A DNA stretch of 64,000 bases from Pseudomonadota bacterium. GTDB taxonomy: Bacteria; Pseudomonadota; Alphaproteobacteria; Acetobacterales; Acetobacteraceae. Positions within the stretch are counted from its first letter, which is position 1, and each line of letters begins with the position of its first letter. The stretch spans positions 1 to 64,000 of the forward strand of contig JAJZBM010000013.1 of the NCBI GenBank assembly GCA_021798915.1, read 5' to 3'. Below the pieces are notes generated by a model. The model worked only from the letters and a program-made list of their open reading frames with translations. It was not told where the DNA came from and did not search any database. The position numbers and the translations under genes were made by a program. Of this stretch, positions 55,746-64,000 are shown piece after piece.

Positions 55746-56432
55746 TTACTTGCCGCGCGCAAGGCGCCGCACGCCGGTTTCCTCGGCGAGCAGGACGAGG
55801 TCGGCGCGGCCGAGGAAGTATCCGGTCTCGATGACGCCGACCAGGGCACGGAGCGCGCGATCGAGCGGCGCGGGGTCTGGTGTGGCGCCGAAATCGCAAT
55901 CGAGGATAAAATTGCCGCCATCGCTGCGATAGGGCGCGCCATCGGCAGCCAAGCGCAGCCGCACCGCGCCGCCGAGTGCGGCGATCTTGCGCGAAGTCGC
56001 CTCCCAGCCGAAAGGCACCACCTCGACCGGAACGATGCCGGCAAGCGTCTCCACCAGCTTGCTCGCATCCGCCATGATCACCAGCCGGCGCGCGGCATCG
56101 GCGACGATTTTTTCGCGCAACAACGCGCCACCGAGGCCCTTGATCAGGTCGAGGCCGGCGCGGGTGATCTGATCGGCGCCGTCGATCGCGAGGTCGATCG
56201 TCGTCTCCCGCGCGAAATCGGTGAGCGGAATGCCCGCCGCCCGCGCCGCCTCGGCGGTCCGCGCCGAGGTCGGGATGCCGCGCACGCGCAGCCCCTCGGC
56301 CTTGATCCGCTCGCCGAGCAGGGTGATCATGAAGGCGGCCGTCGAGCCGGTGCCGAGCCCGAGCACCATGCCATCGGCGATTTCCGCCACCGCCGCCGCC
56401 GCCGCCCGCTGCTTCAAGCACTCGTGATCCAT
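55746..56432 (-). CDS. rpiA: Ribose-5-phosphate isomerase A
   Basis: A 228-residue isomerase of ribose 5-phosphate and ribulose 5-phosphate. Motifs: GMVLGLGTGSTAAFMI, DLAIDGADQI (catalytic Asp), KGLGGALLREKIVA and GGNFILDCDFG. The ATG at 56432 gives the family's usual length. It is divergent from tal-pgi with a 202-bp gap, so the two ends of the pentose phosphate block are expressed in opposite directions. Confidence 0.95.
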   Translation of the reverse strand: MDHECLKQRAAAAAVAEIADGMVLGLGTGSTAAFMITLLGERIKAEGLRVRGIPTSARTAEAARAAGIPLTDFARETTIDLAIDGADQITRAGLDLIKGLGGALLREKIVADAARRLVIMADASKLVETLAGIVPVEVVPFGWEATSRKIAALGGAVRLRLAADGAPYRSDGGNFILDCDFGATPDPAPLDRALRALVGVIETGYFLGRADLVLLAEETGVRRLARGK

Positions 56433-56634
56433 ACGCCTCGCCCCTCGCTCACGGCCCGTGGCCGCCATTCCACCGCCTCATCTGCCCCCGTGCCGAAGGC
56501 GAGGCAAGAGGGGGCGAGGCGACGGCGCTCTTGAGCGTTCCGGCCCACGGGGTAATCTCCCCCCGGGCGCTGCGGCACGCTGCGGCACGCCGCCGCCCCT
56601 GTCGTTCGCGCGGTGTTTTGTGAAAGTATCGAAC

Positions 56635-59463
56635 ATGACCAATCCCCTGGCCCAGCTTCCCGCCCTCGGCCAATCGGTTTGGCTCGATTTCGTGAGCCGT
56701 CCCTTGCTGGAGCAGGGCGAATTGCGCCGCCTGATCGCCGAGGACGGCATCCGCGGCGTCACCTCCAACCCCTCGATTTTCGAAAAAGCGATCGCCCATT
56801 CCACTGATTACGACTCCGATCTCGCCGCCTCCGTGCGCGAGGCCGACCGCGACGTCGATGCCTTGTTCGAACACCTCGCGATCGTCGATATCCGCATGGC
56901 CGCCGATCAGTTGCGCCCGGTCTATGACCAGACCAAGGGCATCGATGGCTATGTCAGCCTGGAAGTCTCGCCCTATCTCGCGATGGACACCGAGAGCACG
57001 ATCAGTGAGGCGCGGCGGCTCTGGCGCGCCGTCGAGCGCCCCAATCTGATGATCAAGGTGCCCGGCACCGGGCCCGGCGTCCCGGCGATCCGGACCCTGA
57101 TCGGGGACGGCATCAACGTCAATGTCACCCTGCTGTTCTCGGTCAGCGCCTATGAAGCGGTGGCCGAGGCCTATCTCGCCGGGTTGGAGGCGGCGCATGC
57201 GGCCAAGCGCGACATCGCGCGCATCGCCTCCGTCGCCAGTTTCTTCGTCAGCCGGATCGACGCCGCGGTCGAGCACGAGGTTGCCGAGCGGCTGAAAACC
57301 GCGCGCGGCGCCGAAGCCGAGGCGCTCCGCAGCCTCGATGGCAAGGTCGCGATCGCCAACGCCAAACGCGCCTATCAGCGCTACCAGACCCTGATCGCGA
57401 GCCCGCGCTGGCAAAAACTCGCGGCCAAGGGCGCGCGACCACAGCGCCTCCTCTGGGCTTCGACCGGCACCAAGAGCAAGCATCTTCCGGACACGCTCTA
57501 TGTCGATGAGTTGATCGGGCCGGAAACGGTCAACACCATGCCGCCGGCGACGATGGACGCGGTGCGCGACCACGGCACGCCCAAGGTCACGCTGACCCAT
57601 GACATCGCCGGCGCCGAAGCGGTGCTGGCGACGCTGGCGCGCGTCCATATCTCGCTCGATGCGATCACTGAGGCACTGGTCACCGATGGTGTGCGCCGGT
57701 TCGCCGATGACGCCGACAAATTATTCGCCGCCGTCGCCCACCGCCGCGCCGGGGAGCTGGATGGCGCCGCGCCGCGCCAGACCATCGCCCCCGGCCCGGA
57801 TGCCGAGACCTTCGCCGCCGAGCGCGAGCGCTGGCGCGAGGAGGGGCTGATCCGGCTCCTCTGGCGGCGTGACTCGGCGCTCTGGACCGGCGCCGACGAG
57901 GATCAATGGCTCGGCTGGCTGGACGCCATCGCCGCCGGCGAAGCGGCACTCCCGGCGCTCGGCGCCTTTGCCGCCGATCTCGCCAAGGCGGGGTTCACCG
58001 ATATCGTGCTGCTCGGCATGGGTGGCTCCAGCCTCGGCGCCGAAGTGCTGGCGACGACGCTCACGCCCGCCGCCAGGGGGCCGCGCTTTCACATGCTCGA
58101 TTCCACCGACCCGGCCCAGATCGCGGCCCTCGAAGCGGCGATCGCGCTCAAAACCACGTTGTTCATCGTCGCCAGCAAATCCGGCTCGACGCTCGAGCCG
58201 GAGCTGATGCGGCGCTATTTCTTCGCCCGCGCCGGCAATGCCAAACAGTTCGTCGCCATCACCGATCCCGGCTCGGCGCTCGAAAAAATCGCCAAAGCCG
58301 ACGGGTATCGCGCGATTTTTCCCGGCGAGAAGACGATCGGCGGGCGCTATTCGGTGTTGTCGAATTTCGGCCTGGTGCCGGCGGCGGCGCTCGGGCTCGA
58401 TGTCAAGCGCCTGCTCACGCTTGCGAAACAGATGCAGCATGCGTGCGGCGCGAGCGTGCCGCCGAGCGAAAACCCCGGGGTCGCGCTCGGGATTTTTCTC
58501 GGCATCAATGCCCGCGCCGGGCGCGACAAGGTGACGCTCATCGCCTCGCCCGGGATCCGGGCGATCGGCGCCTGGCTCGAACAATTGCTCGCCGAATCGA
58601 CCGGCAAGCACGGCCACGGCCTGATCCCGATCGCCAATGAGCCTCCAGTCGCGCCCGAGGATTACAGTACCGATCGGGTCTTCGCCTATCTCGCGTTGGA
58701 CGGCGCCGCCGATCCCGGGCAAGAGCGCCTGGTCGCGGCGCTGGAGGCGATGGGTCGGCCGGTCGCGCGGCTCCGCGTGCCCTCGCCCGACCATATCGGC
58801 CAGGAATTCTTCCGCTGGGAGATCGCGACCGCGGTCGCCGGCAATATTCTCGGCATCAATCCCTTCGACCAGCCCGATGTCGAGGCGAGCAAGGTCAAGA
58901 CCCGGGCGCTGACCGAAGAGTTCGAGACAACCGGCGCCTTGCCCGAAACCGCGCCGCTACTCCAGGACGGCGCCATCGTGCTTTACGCCGATCCCGCGAA
59001 TGCGCGCGCGCTGGCCGGCGCGAAGACGCTCGCCGATGCGCTCAGCGCCCATTTCGGCCGCGCCAAACCCGGCGATTATGCCGCGATCCTCGCCTATATC
59101 GCGCGCAACCCGGCGCATGAGGCGGCACTCGAGCGCCTCCGCGGGGCCATTCTCACGGCCAAGAAAATCGCGACCTGCCTTGGCTTCGGGCCGCGCTTTC
59201 TGCACTCTACCGGCCAGGTTTACAAAGGCGGGCCAAATTCGGGGATTTTCCTGCAAATCACCGCGTCGGATGCGAAAGACATCACCATCCCCGGCCAGCG
59301 CGCGCGCTTTGGCGTCGTCAAAGCGGCCCAGGCTCTCGGCGATCTCGGCGTCTTGGTCGAGCGCAAACGGCGCGTGCTTCGCATTCATCTCACCGGGGAT
59401 CTCGACCACGGCCTCGCCGCGCTCGACACCGCCCTCACGCACGCGCTCGCCGCCAAATCCTGA
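56635..59463 (+). CDS. Bifunctional transaldolase / glucose-6-phosphate isomerase
   Basis: A 942-residue fusion. Residues 1-375 are transaldolase (GIRGVTSNPSIFEKAI; Schiff-base Lys in NLMIKVPGTGPGVPAI; INVNVTLLFSVSAY). Residues from about 385 are phosphoglucose isomerase (LDSTDPAQIAALE, IVASKSGSTLEPELM, KTIGGRYSVLSNFGLV, ESTGKHGHGLIPIANE). The fusion is known from acetic acid bacteria and some other lineages. It couples sugar-phosphate reshuffling with entry of fructose 6-phosphate into glucose 6-phosphate. ATG at 56635; an in-frame GTG lies 15 nt earlier. It is followed after 12 nt by gnd. Confidence 0.95.
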   Translation: MTNPLAQLPALGQSVWLDFVSRPLLEQGELRRLIAEDGIRGVTSNPSIFEKAIAHSTDYDSDLAASVREADRDVDALFEHLAIVDIRMAADQLRPVYDQTKGIDGYVSLEVSPYLAMDTESTISEARRLWRAVERPNLMIKVPGTGPGVPAIRTLIGDGINVNVTLLFSVSAYEAVAEAYLAGLEAAHAAKRDIARIASVASFFVSRIDAAVEHEVAERLKTARGAEAEALRSLDGKVAIANAKRAYQRYQTLIASPRWQKLAAKGARPQRLLWASTGTKSKHLPDTLYVDELIGPETVNTMPPATMDAVRDHGTPKVTLTHDIAGAEAVLATLARVHISLDAITEALVTDGVRRFADDADKLFAAVAHRRAGELDGAAPRQTIAPGPDAETFAAERERWREEGLIRLLWRRDSALWTGADEDQWLGWLDAIAAGEAALPALGAFAADLAKAGFTDIVLLGMGGSSLGAEVLATTLTPAARGPRFHMLDSTDPAQIAALEAAIALKTTLFIVASKSGSTLEPELMRRYFFARAGNAKQFVAITDPGSALEKIAKADGYRAIFPGEKTIGGRYSVLSNFGLVPAAALGLDVKRLLTLAKQMQHACGASVPPSENPGVALGIFLGINARAGRDKVTLIASPGIRAIGAWLEQLLAESTGKHGHGLIPIANEPPVAPEDYSTDRVFAYLALDGAADPGQERLVAALEAMGRPVARLRVPSPDHIGQEFFRWEIATAVAGNILGINPFDQPDVEASKVKTRALTEEFETTGALPETAPLLQDGAIVLYADPANARALAGAKTLADALSAHFGRAKPGDYAAILAYIARNPAHEAALERLRGAILTAKKIATCLGFGPRFLHSTGQVYKGGPNSGIFLQITASDAKDITIPGQRARFGVVKAAQALGDLGVLVERKRRVLRIHLTGDLDHGLAALDTALTHALAAKS

Positions 59464-59475
59464 GAGGAAACCACC

Positions 59476-60453
59476 ATGAAACTCGGTATCATCGGGCTCG
59501 GCCGGATGGGCGCGAACATCGCCCGGCGGCTGATGCGCGCCGGCCATCAGGTCGTCGTCTTCGACGTCTCCCCCGACGCCGTCGCCGCCTTGCGCAAGGA
59601 GGGCGCCGAGGGCGTCGCCTCGCTCGCCGCACTCGCCGAGGCGCTCGCGCCACCGCGCATCGCCTGGGTGATGCTGCCCGCCGGCCATATCACCGAGGAC
59701 ACCATCGCCAAACTCGGCGAAGTTTTCGCGAAAGACGACATCGTCATCGACGGCGGCAACACCTATTTCAAGGACGATGTCCGCCGCGCCGGCGCGTTGC
59801 GTGAGCGTGGCCTGCACTACGTCGATGTCGGCACCTCGGGCGGGGTTTGGGGATTGGAGCGCGGGTTTTGCATGATGATCGGCGGCGAGACGGCGATCGT
59901 CGATCGCCTCGACCCGATCTTCCGCGCCCTCGCCCCCGGCGCCGGCGACGCGCCCCGCACCGAAGGACGCGAAGGGTTCGACCACCGCGCCGAGCAAGGC
60001 TACATCCATGCCGGCCCCGCCGGGGCCGGGCATTTCGTCAAAATGGTGCATAACGGCATCGAATACGGCCTGATGCAGGCCTATGCCGAGGGATTCGACA
60101 TTCTCCGCCATCGCAATTCCGACGCCTTGCCGGAGGGGGAACGCTTCACCCTCAACCTCCCCGACATCGCCGAGGTCTGGCGCCGGGGCAGCGTGATTTC
60201 GTCCTGGCTCCTCGATCTCACCGCGGCGGCGCTCGCGAAAAATCCCGATCTTTCTCATTTCACCGGCCATGTCGCCGATTCCGGCGAGGGCCGCTGGACC
60301 ATCGAGGCGGCGATCGACGAGGCGGTGCCGGCGAACGTGCTCTCCGCCGCCCTTTATGCCCGGTTCCGCTCACGCGAGGCGGAAAGCTTCGCCGACAAGC
60401 TGCTCTCCGCCATGCGTTATGGCTTCGGCGGCCATGTCGAGCAATCGTCATGA
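59476..60453 (+). CDS. gnd: 6-Phosphogluconate dehydrogenase, short NAD-type
   Basis: A 325-residue decarboxylating dehydrogenase giving ribulose 5-phosphate. Motifs: [50 protein letters not shown] and [13 protein letters not shown]. It is the short form (about 300-330 residues, against 470 in E. coli). The second strand ends VVFDVSPD; an Asp in place of the NADP-binding Asn-Arg-Thr suggests NAD use, as in Gluconobacter. A ribosome site (GAGGAAA) precedes the ATG. Repeat copy F follows. Confidence 0.94.
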   Translation: MKLGIIGLGRMGANIARRLMRAGHQVVVFDVSPDAVAALRKEGAEGVASLAALAEALAPPRIAWVMLPAGHITEDTIAKLGEVFAKDDIVIDGGNTYFKDDVRRAGALRERGLHYVDVGTSGGVWGLERGFCMMIGGETAIVDRLDPIFRALAPGAGDAPRTEGREGFDHRAEQGYIHAGPAGAGHFVKMVHNGIEYGLMQAYAEGFDILRHRNSDALPEGERFTLNLPDIAEVWRRGSVISSWLLDLTAAALAKNPDLSHFTGHVADSGEGRWTIEAAIDEAVPANVLSAALYARFRSREAESFADKLLSAMRYGFGGHVEQSS

Positions 60454-60489
60454 TGACGGGATGGGGATGTTAGAAAATAGCGAAGACGA

Positions 60490-60611
60490 GTTCTTTTTTT
60501 GTAAAAAAAGAACCAAAAAAACTTCCACCCATTGGGGAGTGCCTGCGGCGCTGGCCGCTCCGAGAAAACGAAAAAAAAGTCTTTTTGCTTCTTTTTCTTC
60601 AGAAAAAGAAG
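60490..60611. repeat. Compound palindromic intergenic element, copy F
   Basis: Hairpin 1 (60490-60513, seven T and seven A in the arms), CAAAAAAACTT, a poorer central hairpin (GAGTGCC and GGCGCTGGCC around TGC, about 60536-60557), AAAAGTCTTTTTG, hairpin 2 (60588-60611, CTTCTTTTTC/GAAAAAGAAG). It lies between gnd and pgl; hairpin 2 ends 18 nt before the pgl ATG. Confidence 0.9.
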
Positions 60612-60629
60612 ATTCTCTTGGCTTACAAA

Positions 60630-61337
60630 ATGCCTGACCTCCACATCGCCGTCGATCGCGAGGCGCTCGCGACCGAGGTTGCGGACTGGTTCGCGGCGCG
60701 CGTTGCCGCGGCTGCTGGCCTGGTGCGTGTTGCCCTGAGCGGCGGCTCGACGCCGCGCGATCTCTTCGCGAAGCTCGCAGCACCCCCCTATCGGGAGGCC
60801 ATTCCCTGGGCGCGCGTCCAACTGTTCTGGGGGGATGAGCGCTTCGTGCCCGAAGACCACCCCGAGAGCAATTACGGCATGACGCGGCGAGCACTCCTCG
60901 ATCACATCGTCATCCCGGCGGCGAACATCCACCCGATTCCGACCGACGGCACGCCCGAAGACGCCGCCCGGCGTTACGAGGCGCGCCTCCGCGCGGTTTA
61001 CGGCGCAGAAACGCTCAACCCCGCTCGGCCGCTGTTCGATATCGTGTTTCTTGGACTCGGCGAGGATGGCCATACCGCGTCCCTGATCCCTGGCCAGGCG
61101 GTGCTCGCCGAACGGCGTGCCTGGGTCGCCGCCGTCACCGAGGGGCGGCCCGAGACGCGCATCACCCTGACCTATCCCGCCTTGGAGAGCAGCCGCCACG
61201 TGGCCTTTCTGGTGGCCGGCGCGAGCAAAGCCGCGATCTGCCGCGCCGTGCGCGCCGGCCACGCGGACGTGCCGGCGGCGCATCTGCACCCGCATGGCGA
61301 GACGCTCTGGTTTCTCGACCGCGCCGCCGCCTCTTGA
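60630..61337 (+). CDS. pgl: 6-Phosphogluconolactonase
   Basis: A 235-residue hydrolase of 6-phosphogluconolactone. Motifs: VALSGGSTPRDLFAKLA, QLFWGDERFVPEDHPESNYG, and VFLGLGEDGHTASLIPG. It completes the oxidative branch, although glucose-6-phosphate dehydrogenase is not in the window. The ATG at 60630 is used; the frame is open upstream through the repeat. The only purine-rich stretch at a suitable place is the end of hairpin 2 of copy F. Confidence 0.94.
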   Translation: MPDLHIAVDREALATEVADWFAARVAAAAGLVRVALSGGSTPRDLFAKLAAPPYREAIPWARVQLFWGDERFVPEDHPESNYGMTRRALLDHIVIPAANIHPIPTDGTPEDAARRYEARLRAVYGAETLNPARPLFDIVFLGLGEDGHTASLIPGQAVLAERRAWVAAVTEGRPETRITLTYPALESSRHVAFLVAGASKAAICRAVRAGHADVPAAHLHPHGETLWFLDRAAAS

Positions 61338-61390
61338 CCACGCCGCCCGCGCTCGCGACAGTCGGCGCGCTTCGGGCGCGGGAGGATGGG

Positions 61391-62884
61391 ATGACGGGGT
61401 GGGCGCGGCTAGGGCTGGGGATCGCCGGGATCGTATTCGCGTGCGTCGGCGCGGCTTCGGCCCCGGCACAGGCCAAGGACACGCTCACCCTCGGGATGGT
61501 GCTGGAGCCGCCGGGGCTCGACCCCACCGCCGGCGCCGCTGCGGCGATCCGCGAAATCGTCTATGCCAATGTCTTCGAAGGTCTGACGCGGATCGATGGC
61601 GAAGGCCATGTCGGGCCCGGCCTGGCCGCCTCATGGACGATGTCGCCGGATGGCAAGACCTATCGCTTCGCGCTCCGCCCGCAGGTGACGTTCCATGACG
61701 GCACGCCGTTCGATTGTGGCATCGTGAAATTTTCCCTCGACCGCGCCCGCGCCCCGGACAGCACCAACGCGCAGAAGGAGATTTTCGAGCCGATCGCGGC
61801 GATCGACTGCCCGGCGCCGGAGGTTGCGGTGATCACCCTCAAGCGGCCGGACGCCGATTTCCTCTATGGCCTCGGCTGGGGGGACGCGGTGATGGTCGCG
61901 CCGCAATCGGCCGCCCAAAATCAGACCAATCCGGTCGGCACCGGCCCGTTCCGCTTCACCCGCTGGGTCAAGGGCGATCACGTCGAACTGGCGCGCTTTC
62001 CCGGCTATTGGGGCCAAGCCGCGCGGCTGTCCATGGTGACCTTCAAATTCATCGCCGATCCCGCCGCCGCCGCTTCCGCCCTGCTCGCGGGCGATATCGA
62101 TGCGTTCAGTAATTTTCCGGCGCCCGAGATCCTGCCCCAGCTCCGCGCCGATTCGCGCTTCTCCGTCGTCGTCGGTGCGACCGAGGGCAAGACCCTTCTC
62201 GCCCTCAATGACGCGCGCAAGCCCTTCGATGACATTCGTGTCCGCCGCGCCCTCGCCTATGCGATCGACCGCCATGCGCTGGTCACGGCGACGATGTCGG
62301 GCGCGGCGCGGATCATCGGTTCGCATTATACCCCGAACGATCCCGGCTTCATCGATCTCGCCGGCACTTATCCTTACGATCCGGCGCGCGCCAAGGCGCT
62401 GCTCGCCGAGGCCGGGGTCGCCCCCGGAACACGCTTCACCCTTGCGCTGCCGCCGCCGCCTTATGCGCGGCGTGGCGGCGAGGTGATCGCGGCGATGCTC
62501 CAGGAGGTCGGGCTCAGTGTCGATCTGGTGCCGATGGAGTGGGCGACCTGGCTCGATCAGGTGTTCAAGCGTTCCGATTTCGACATGACGATCATCGCCC
62601 ATACCGAGCCGCGCGATCTCGCGATCTATGCCCGCGAGCATTATTATTTCAACTACCACAACGCCGCATTCCAATCGCTCTTCGCGCGCTATCGCGAAAC
62701 CACCGAGCCGGCGGCCGGGATCGACCTTCTGCAACAGATGCAGCGCCAGCTCGCCACCGATGAGCCCAATGTCTTCCTCTACGTTCTTCCCAAAATCGGG
62801 GTCTGGAACGCGCATCTGCATGGACTCTGGGTCAATGACCCGATCCCGGCCAATGACGTGACCGGCGTCTATTGGGGCAATTAA
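61391..62884 (+). CDS. Peptide/nickel-type ABC transporter, substrate-binding protein
   Basis: A 497-residue family 5 solute-binding protein with a signal peptide (residues 1-28, AQAKD). Typical segments: TLTLGMVLEPPGLDPTAGAA, LRPQVTFHDGTPFDCGIVKFS, NPVGTGPFRFTRWVKGDHVEL, and RRALAYAIDRHALV. The ligand (peptide, opine, sugar or metal complex) is unknown. The ATG at 61391 has GGAGG upstream; the frame extends to 61334 without family similarity. It is first in a transporter operon interrupted by repeat copy G. Confidence 0.9.
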   Translation: MTGWARLGLGIAGIVFACVGAASAPAQAKDTLTLGMVLEPPGLDPTAGAAAAIREIVYANVFEGLTRIDGEGHVGPGLAASWTMSPDGKTYRFALRPQVTFHDGTPFDCGIVKFSLDRARAPDSTNAQKEIFEPIAAIDCPAPEVAVITLKRPDADFLYGLGWGDAVMVAPQSAAQNQTNPVGTGPFRFTRWVKGDHVELARFPGYWGQAARLSMVTFKFIADPAAAASALLAGDIDAFSNFPAPEILPQLRADSRFSVVVGATEGKTLLALNDARKPFDDIRVRRALAYAIDRHALVTATMSGAARIIGSHYTPNDPGFIDLAGTYPYDPARAKALLAEAGVAPGTRFTLALPPPPYARRGGEVIAAMLQEVGLSVDLVPMEWATWLDQVFKRSDFDMTIIAHTEPRDLAIYAREHYYFNYHNAAFQSLFARYRETTEPAAGIDLLQQMQRQLATDEPNVFLYVLPKIGVWNAHLHGLWVNDPIPANDVTGVYWGN

Positions 62885-62888
62885 ATAT

Positions 62889-62995
62889 GTTCTTTTTTGA
62901 AAAAAAGAACCAAAAAACTTTTAAACTTCAGGACAGCGCCGCAGGCGCTGTCCCAGAACAAAGTCTTTTTGCTTCTTTTTCTTCAGAAAAAGAAG
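62889..62995. repeat. Compound palindromic intergenic element, copy G
   Basis: Hairpin 1 (62889-62910), CAAAAAACTTT, a perfect central stem (GGACAGCGCC, loop GCA, GGCGCTGTCC, about 62931-62953), AAAGTCTTTTTG, hairpin 2 (62972-62995). The central stem uses GCGCC/GGCGC where other copies use GTGCC/GGCAC. It separates two genes of one ABC operon; hairpin 2 ends 19 nt before the permease ATG. Confidence 0.92.
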
Positions 62996-63014
62996 ATTCT
63001 TATTCTAAATTTCG

Positions 63015-63968
63015 ATGATCCCCTATCTCGGCGGGCGGTTGGTCACGCTCGCGGTCACGCTGTTCGCGGCGGCGGCGGCGGTTTTTCTGATCCTCGACGT
63101 GCTGCCCGGCGATCCGGCGGCGCTGATCCTCGGCGTCAATGCGCGCCCCGACACGCTCGCCGCCCTGCATCACGCGATGGGCCTCGACCGGCCGGCGGCG
63201 TGGCGTTTTCTCGCCTGGCTCGGGGGCATGCTGGCCGGCGATTTCGGCGACAGCTTCACCTATCACGTCCCCATCGCCGGGCTGATCGCCGATCGCGTCG
63301 GCGTCAGCCTGCCGCTGGCGCTGCTGGCGATCGCGCTGTCCACGGCGATCGCCATCCCGACCGGGGTTTTTGCCGCCGCCCAGCGTGGCAAATCCGCCGA
63401 CACGCTGGCCATGGCGACGGCGCAGATCGGTGTCGCGGTGCCGAATTTCTGGCTCGGGCTGCTGCTGATCCTGGTCTTTTCGGTCAAGCTCGCCTGGCTT
63501 CCGGCGAGCGGCTTTCCCGGCTGGGCGGGCGGGCTCTGGCCGGGCTTGCGGGCGCTGCTCCTCCCTGCGGTTGCGCTCGCTTTGCCGCAGGCGGCGATTC
63601 TCGCCCGCGTCACCCGCTCGGCGATGCTGGAAACGATGGGCGAGGATTACATGCGAACGGCACTCGCCAAGGGGCTTTCACGCGCCACCGCGCTCTGGCG
63701 CCATGCGGTGCCCAACGCGCTGATCCCGGTGGTGACGATCCTCGGCCTGCAATTCTCGTTTCTGCTCGCCGGCACGATCATCATCGAGAACGTCTTCACG
63801 CTGCCCGGGCTCGGCCGGCTGGTGTTCCAGGCGATCGCCGGGCGCGATCTCATCGTCGTCCAGGATCTCGTGGTGCTGCTCGCCGGCAGTGTCATCGTGG
63901 TCAATTTCCTGGTCGATATCGCCTATGTGCTGATCGATCCGCGCCTTCGCGCGCGGGGAGGGCCGTGA
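63015..63968 (+). CDS. Peptide/nickel-type ABC transporter, permease (DppB family)
   Basis: A 317-residue inner-membrane permease with six helices. The first (residues 8-30) is followed by a long loop with LDVLPGDPAALILG. The ATPase-contact loop ETMGEDYMRTALAKGLSRAT is near residue 215. The sequence belongs to the DppB/OppB group and must pair with the next, truncated gene. The ATG at 63015 has no Shine-Dalgarno site other than GAAAAAGAAG of copy G. Confidence 0.92.
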   Translation: MIPYLGGRLVTLAVTLFAAAAAVFLILDVLPGDPAALILGVNARPDTLAALHHAMGLDRPAAWRFLAWLGGMLAGDFGDSFTYHVPIAGLIADRVGVSLPLALLAIALSTAIAIPTGVFAAAQRGKSADTLAMATAQIGVAVPNFWLGLLLILVFSVKLAWLPASGFPGWAGGLWPGLRALLLPAVALALPQAAILARVTRSAMLETMGEDYMRTALAKGLSRATALWRHAVPNALIPVVTILGLQFSFLLAGTIIIENVFTLPGLGRLVFQAIAGRDLIVVQDLVVLLAGSVIVVNFLVDIAYVLIDPRLRARGGP

Positions 63969-64000
63969 TGCGCCGTCACGCGGCGATGGCGGCCGGCGGG
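63968..64000 (+). CDS. Start of a second ABC permease (DppC family), truncated by the window
   Basis: Only 11 codons are present (MRRHAAMAAGG). The ATG overlaps the upstream permease stop by one base (TGATG), the usual dppB-dppC junction. The identity is inferred from position only. Confidence 0.5.
   Translation, partial: MRRHAAMAAGG

Overview
The window is G+C-rich, densely packed bacterial chromosome. It looks like an alphaproteobacterium of the Acetobacteraceae (acidophilic or autotrophic relatives such as Acidiphilium). The reasons are a fused transaldolase/phosphoglucose isomerase, an NAD-type short 6-phosphogluconate dehydrogenase, a short type-3 ProS next to lolCD and dnaE, an L-sorbosone-dehydrogenase-like protein, and a red-type (form IC) RuBisCO operon with CbbX. 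The family assignment is inference from gene content; no rRNA or tRNA gene was seen.

Layout. 1-504: an unexplained left edge and a chemoreceptor fragment. 517-1476: an ATP-grasp ligase. 1644-9084 (minus): a fatty-acid degradation operon (acyl-CoA ligase, MerR regulator, thiolase, hydroxyacyl-CoA dehydrogenase/hydratase, acyl-CoA dehydrogenase) with a LiuR-like palindrome upstream. 9254-10437: a TauE/SafE exporter pair. 10653-14634 (plus): Na/Pi cotransporter, ribonucleotide reductase alpha chain, tiny lipoprotein. 14747-18491 (minus): MFS transporter and a zinc ABC operon with a Zur-like palindrome. 18609-31416 (minus): a chemoreceptor, then the Calvin-cycle operon (in transcription order cbbF, P, T, A, L, S, X, rpe, a secreted alpha/beta hydrolase, pgk), driven from a divergent region shared with the LysR-type regulator cbbR. 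32519-36215 (plus): sorbosone-dehydrogenase-like protein, a mosaic DNA methyltransferase, a TRIC channel. 36420-43141 (minus): trmB, metK, dapB, gor, an A+T-rich foreign gene, gabD. 43248-43622 (plus): a ModE-type regulator. 43630-50480 (minus): dnaE, lolD, lolC/E, proS. 50594-52537 (plus): a TPR glycosyltransferase. 52538-56432 (minus): tldD, ctaA, gntK, rpiA. 56635-61337 (plus): tal-pgi, gnd, pgl. 61391-64000 (plus): the start of a peptide-type ABC transporter operon that runs off the edge.

Metabolically, the window joins CO2 fixation (Calvin operon), the oxidative and non-oxidative pentose phosphate pathway (gntK, rpiA, tal-pgi, gnd, pgl) and beta-oxidation. Sugar-phosphate intermediates are shared between the first two.

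The most unusual structure is a dispersed compound palindrome of about 105-125 bp, present seven times (six full or nearly full, one half copy), always between genes. Each full copy has an A/T-rich hairpin, a G/C-rich central hairpin and a second A/T-rich hairpin, with paired base changes between copies. Four copies sit 13-26 nt before a start codon, and one lies inside an ABC-transporter operon.
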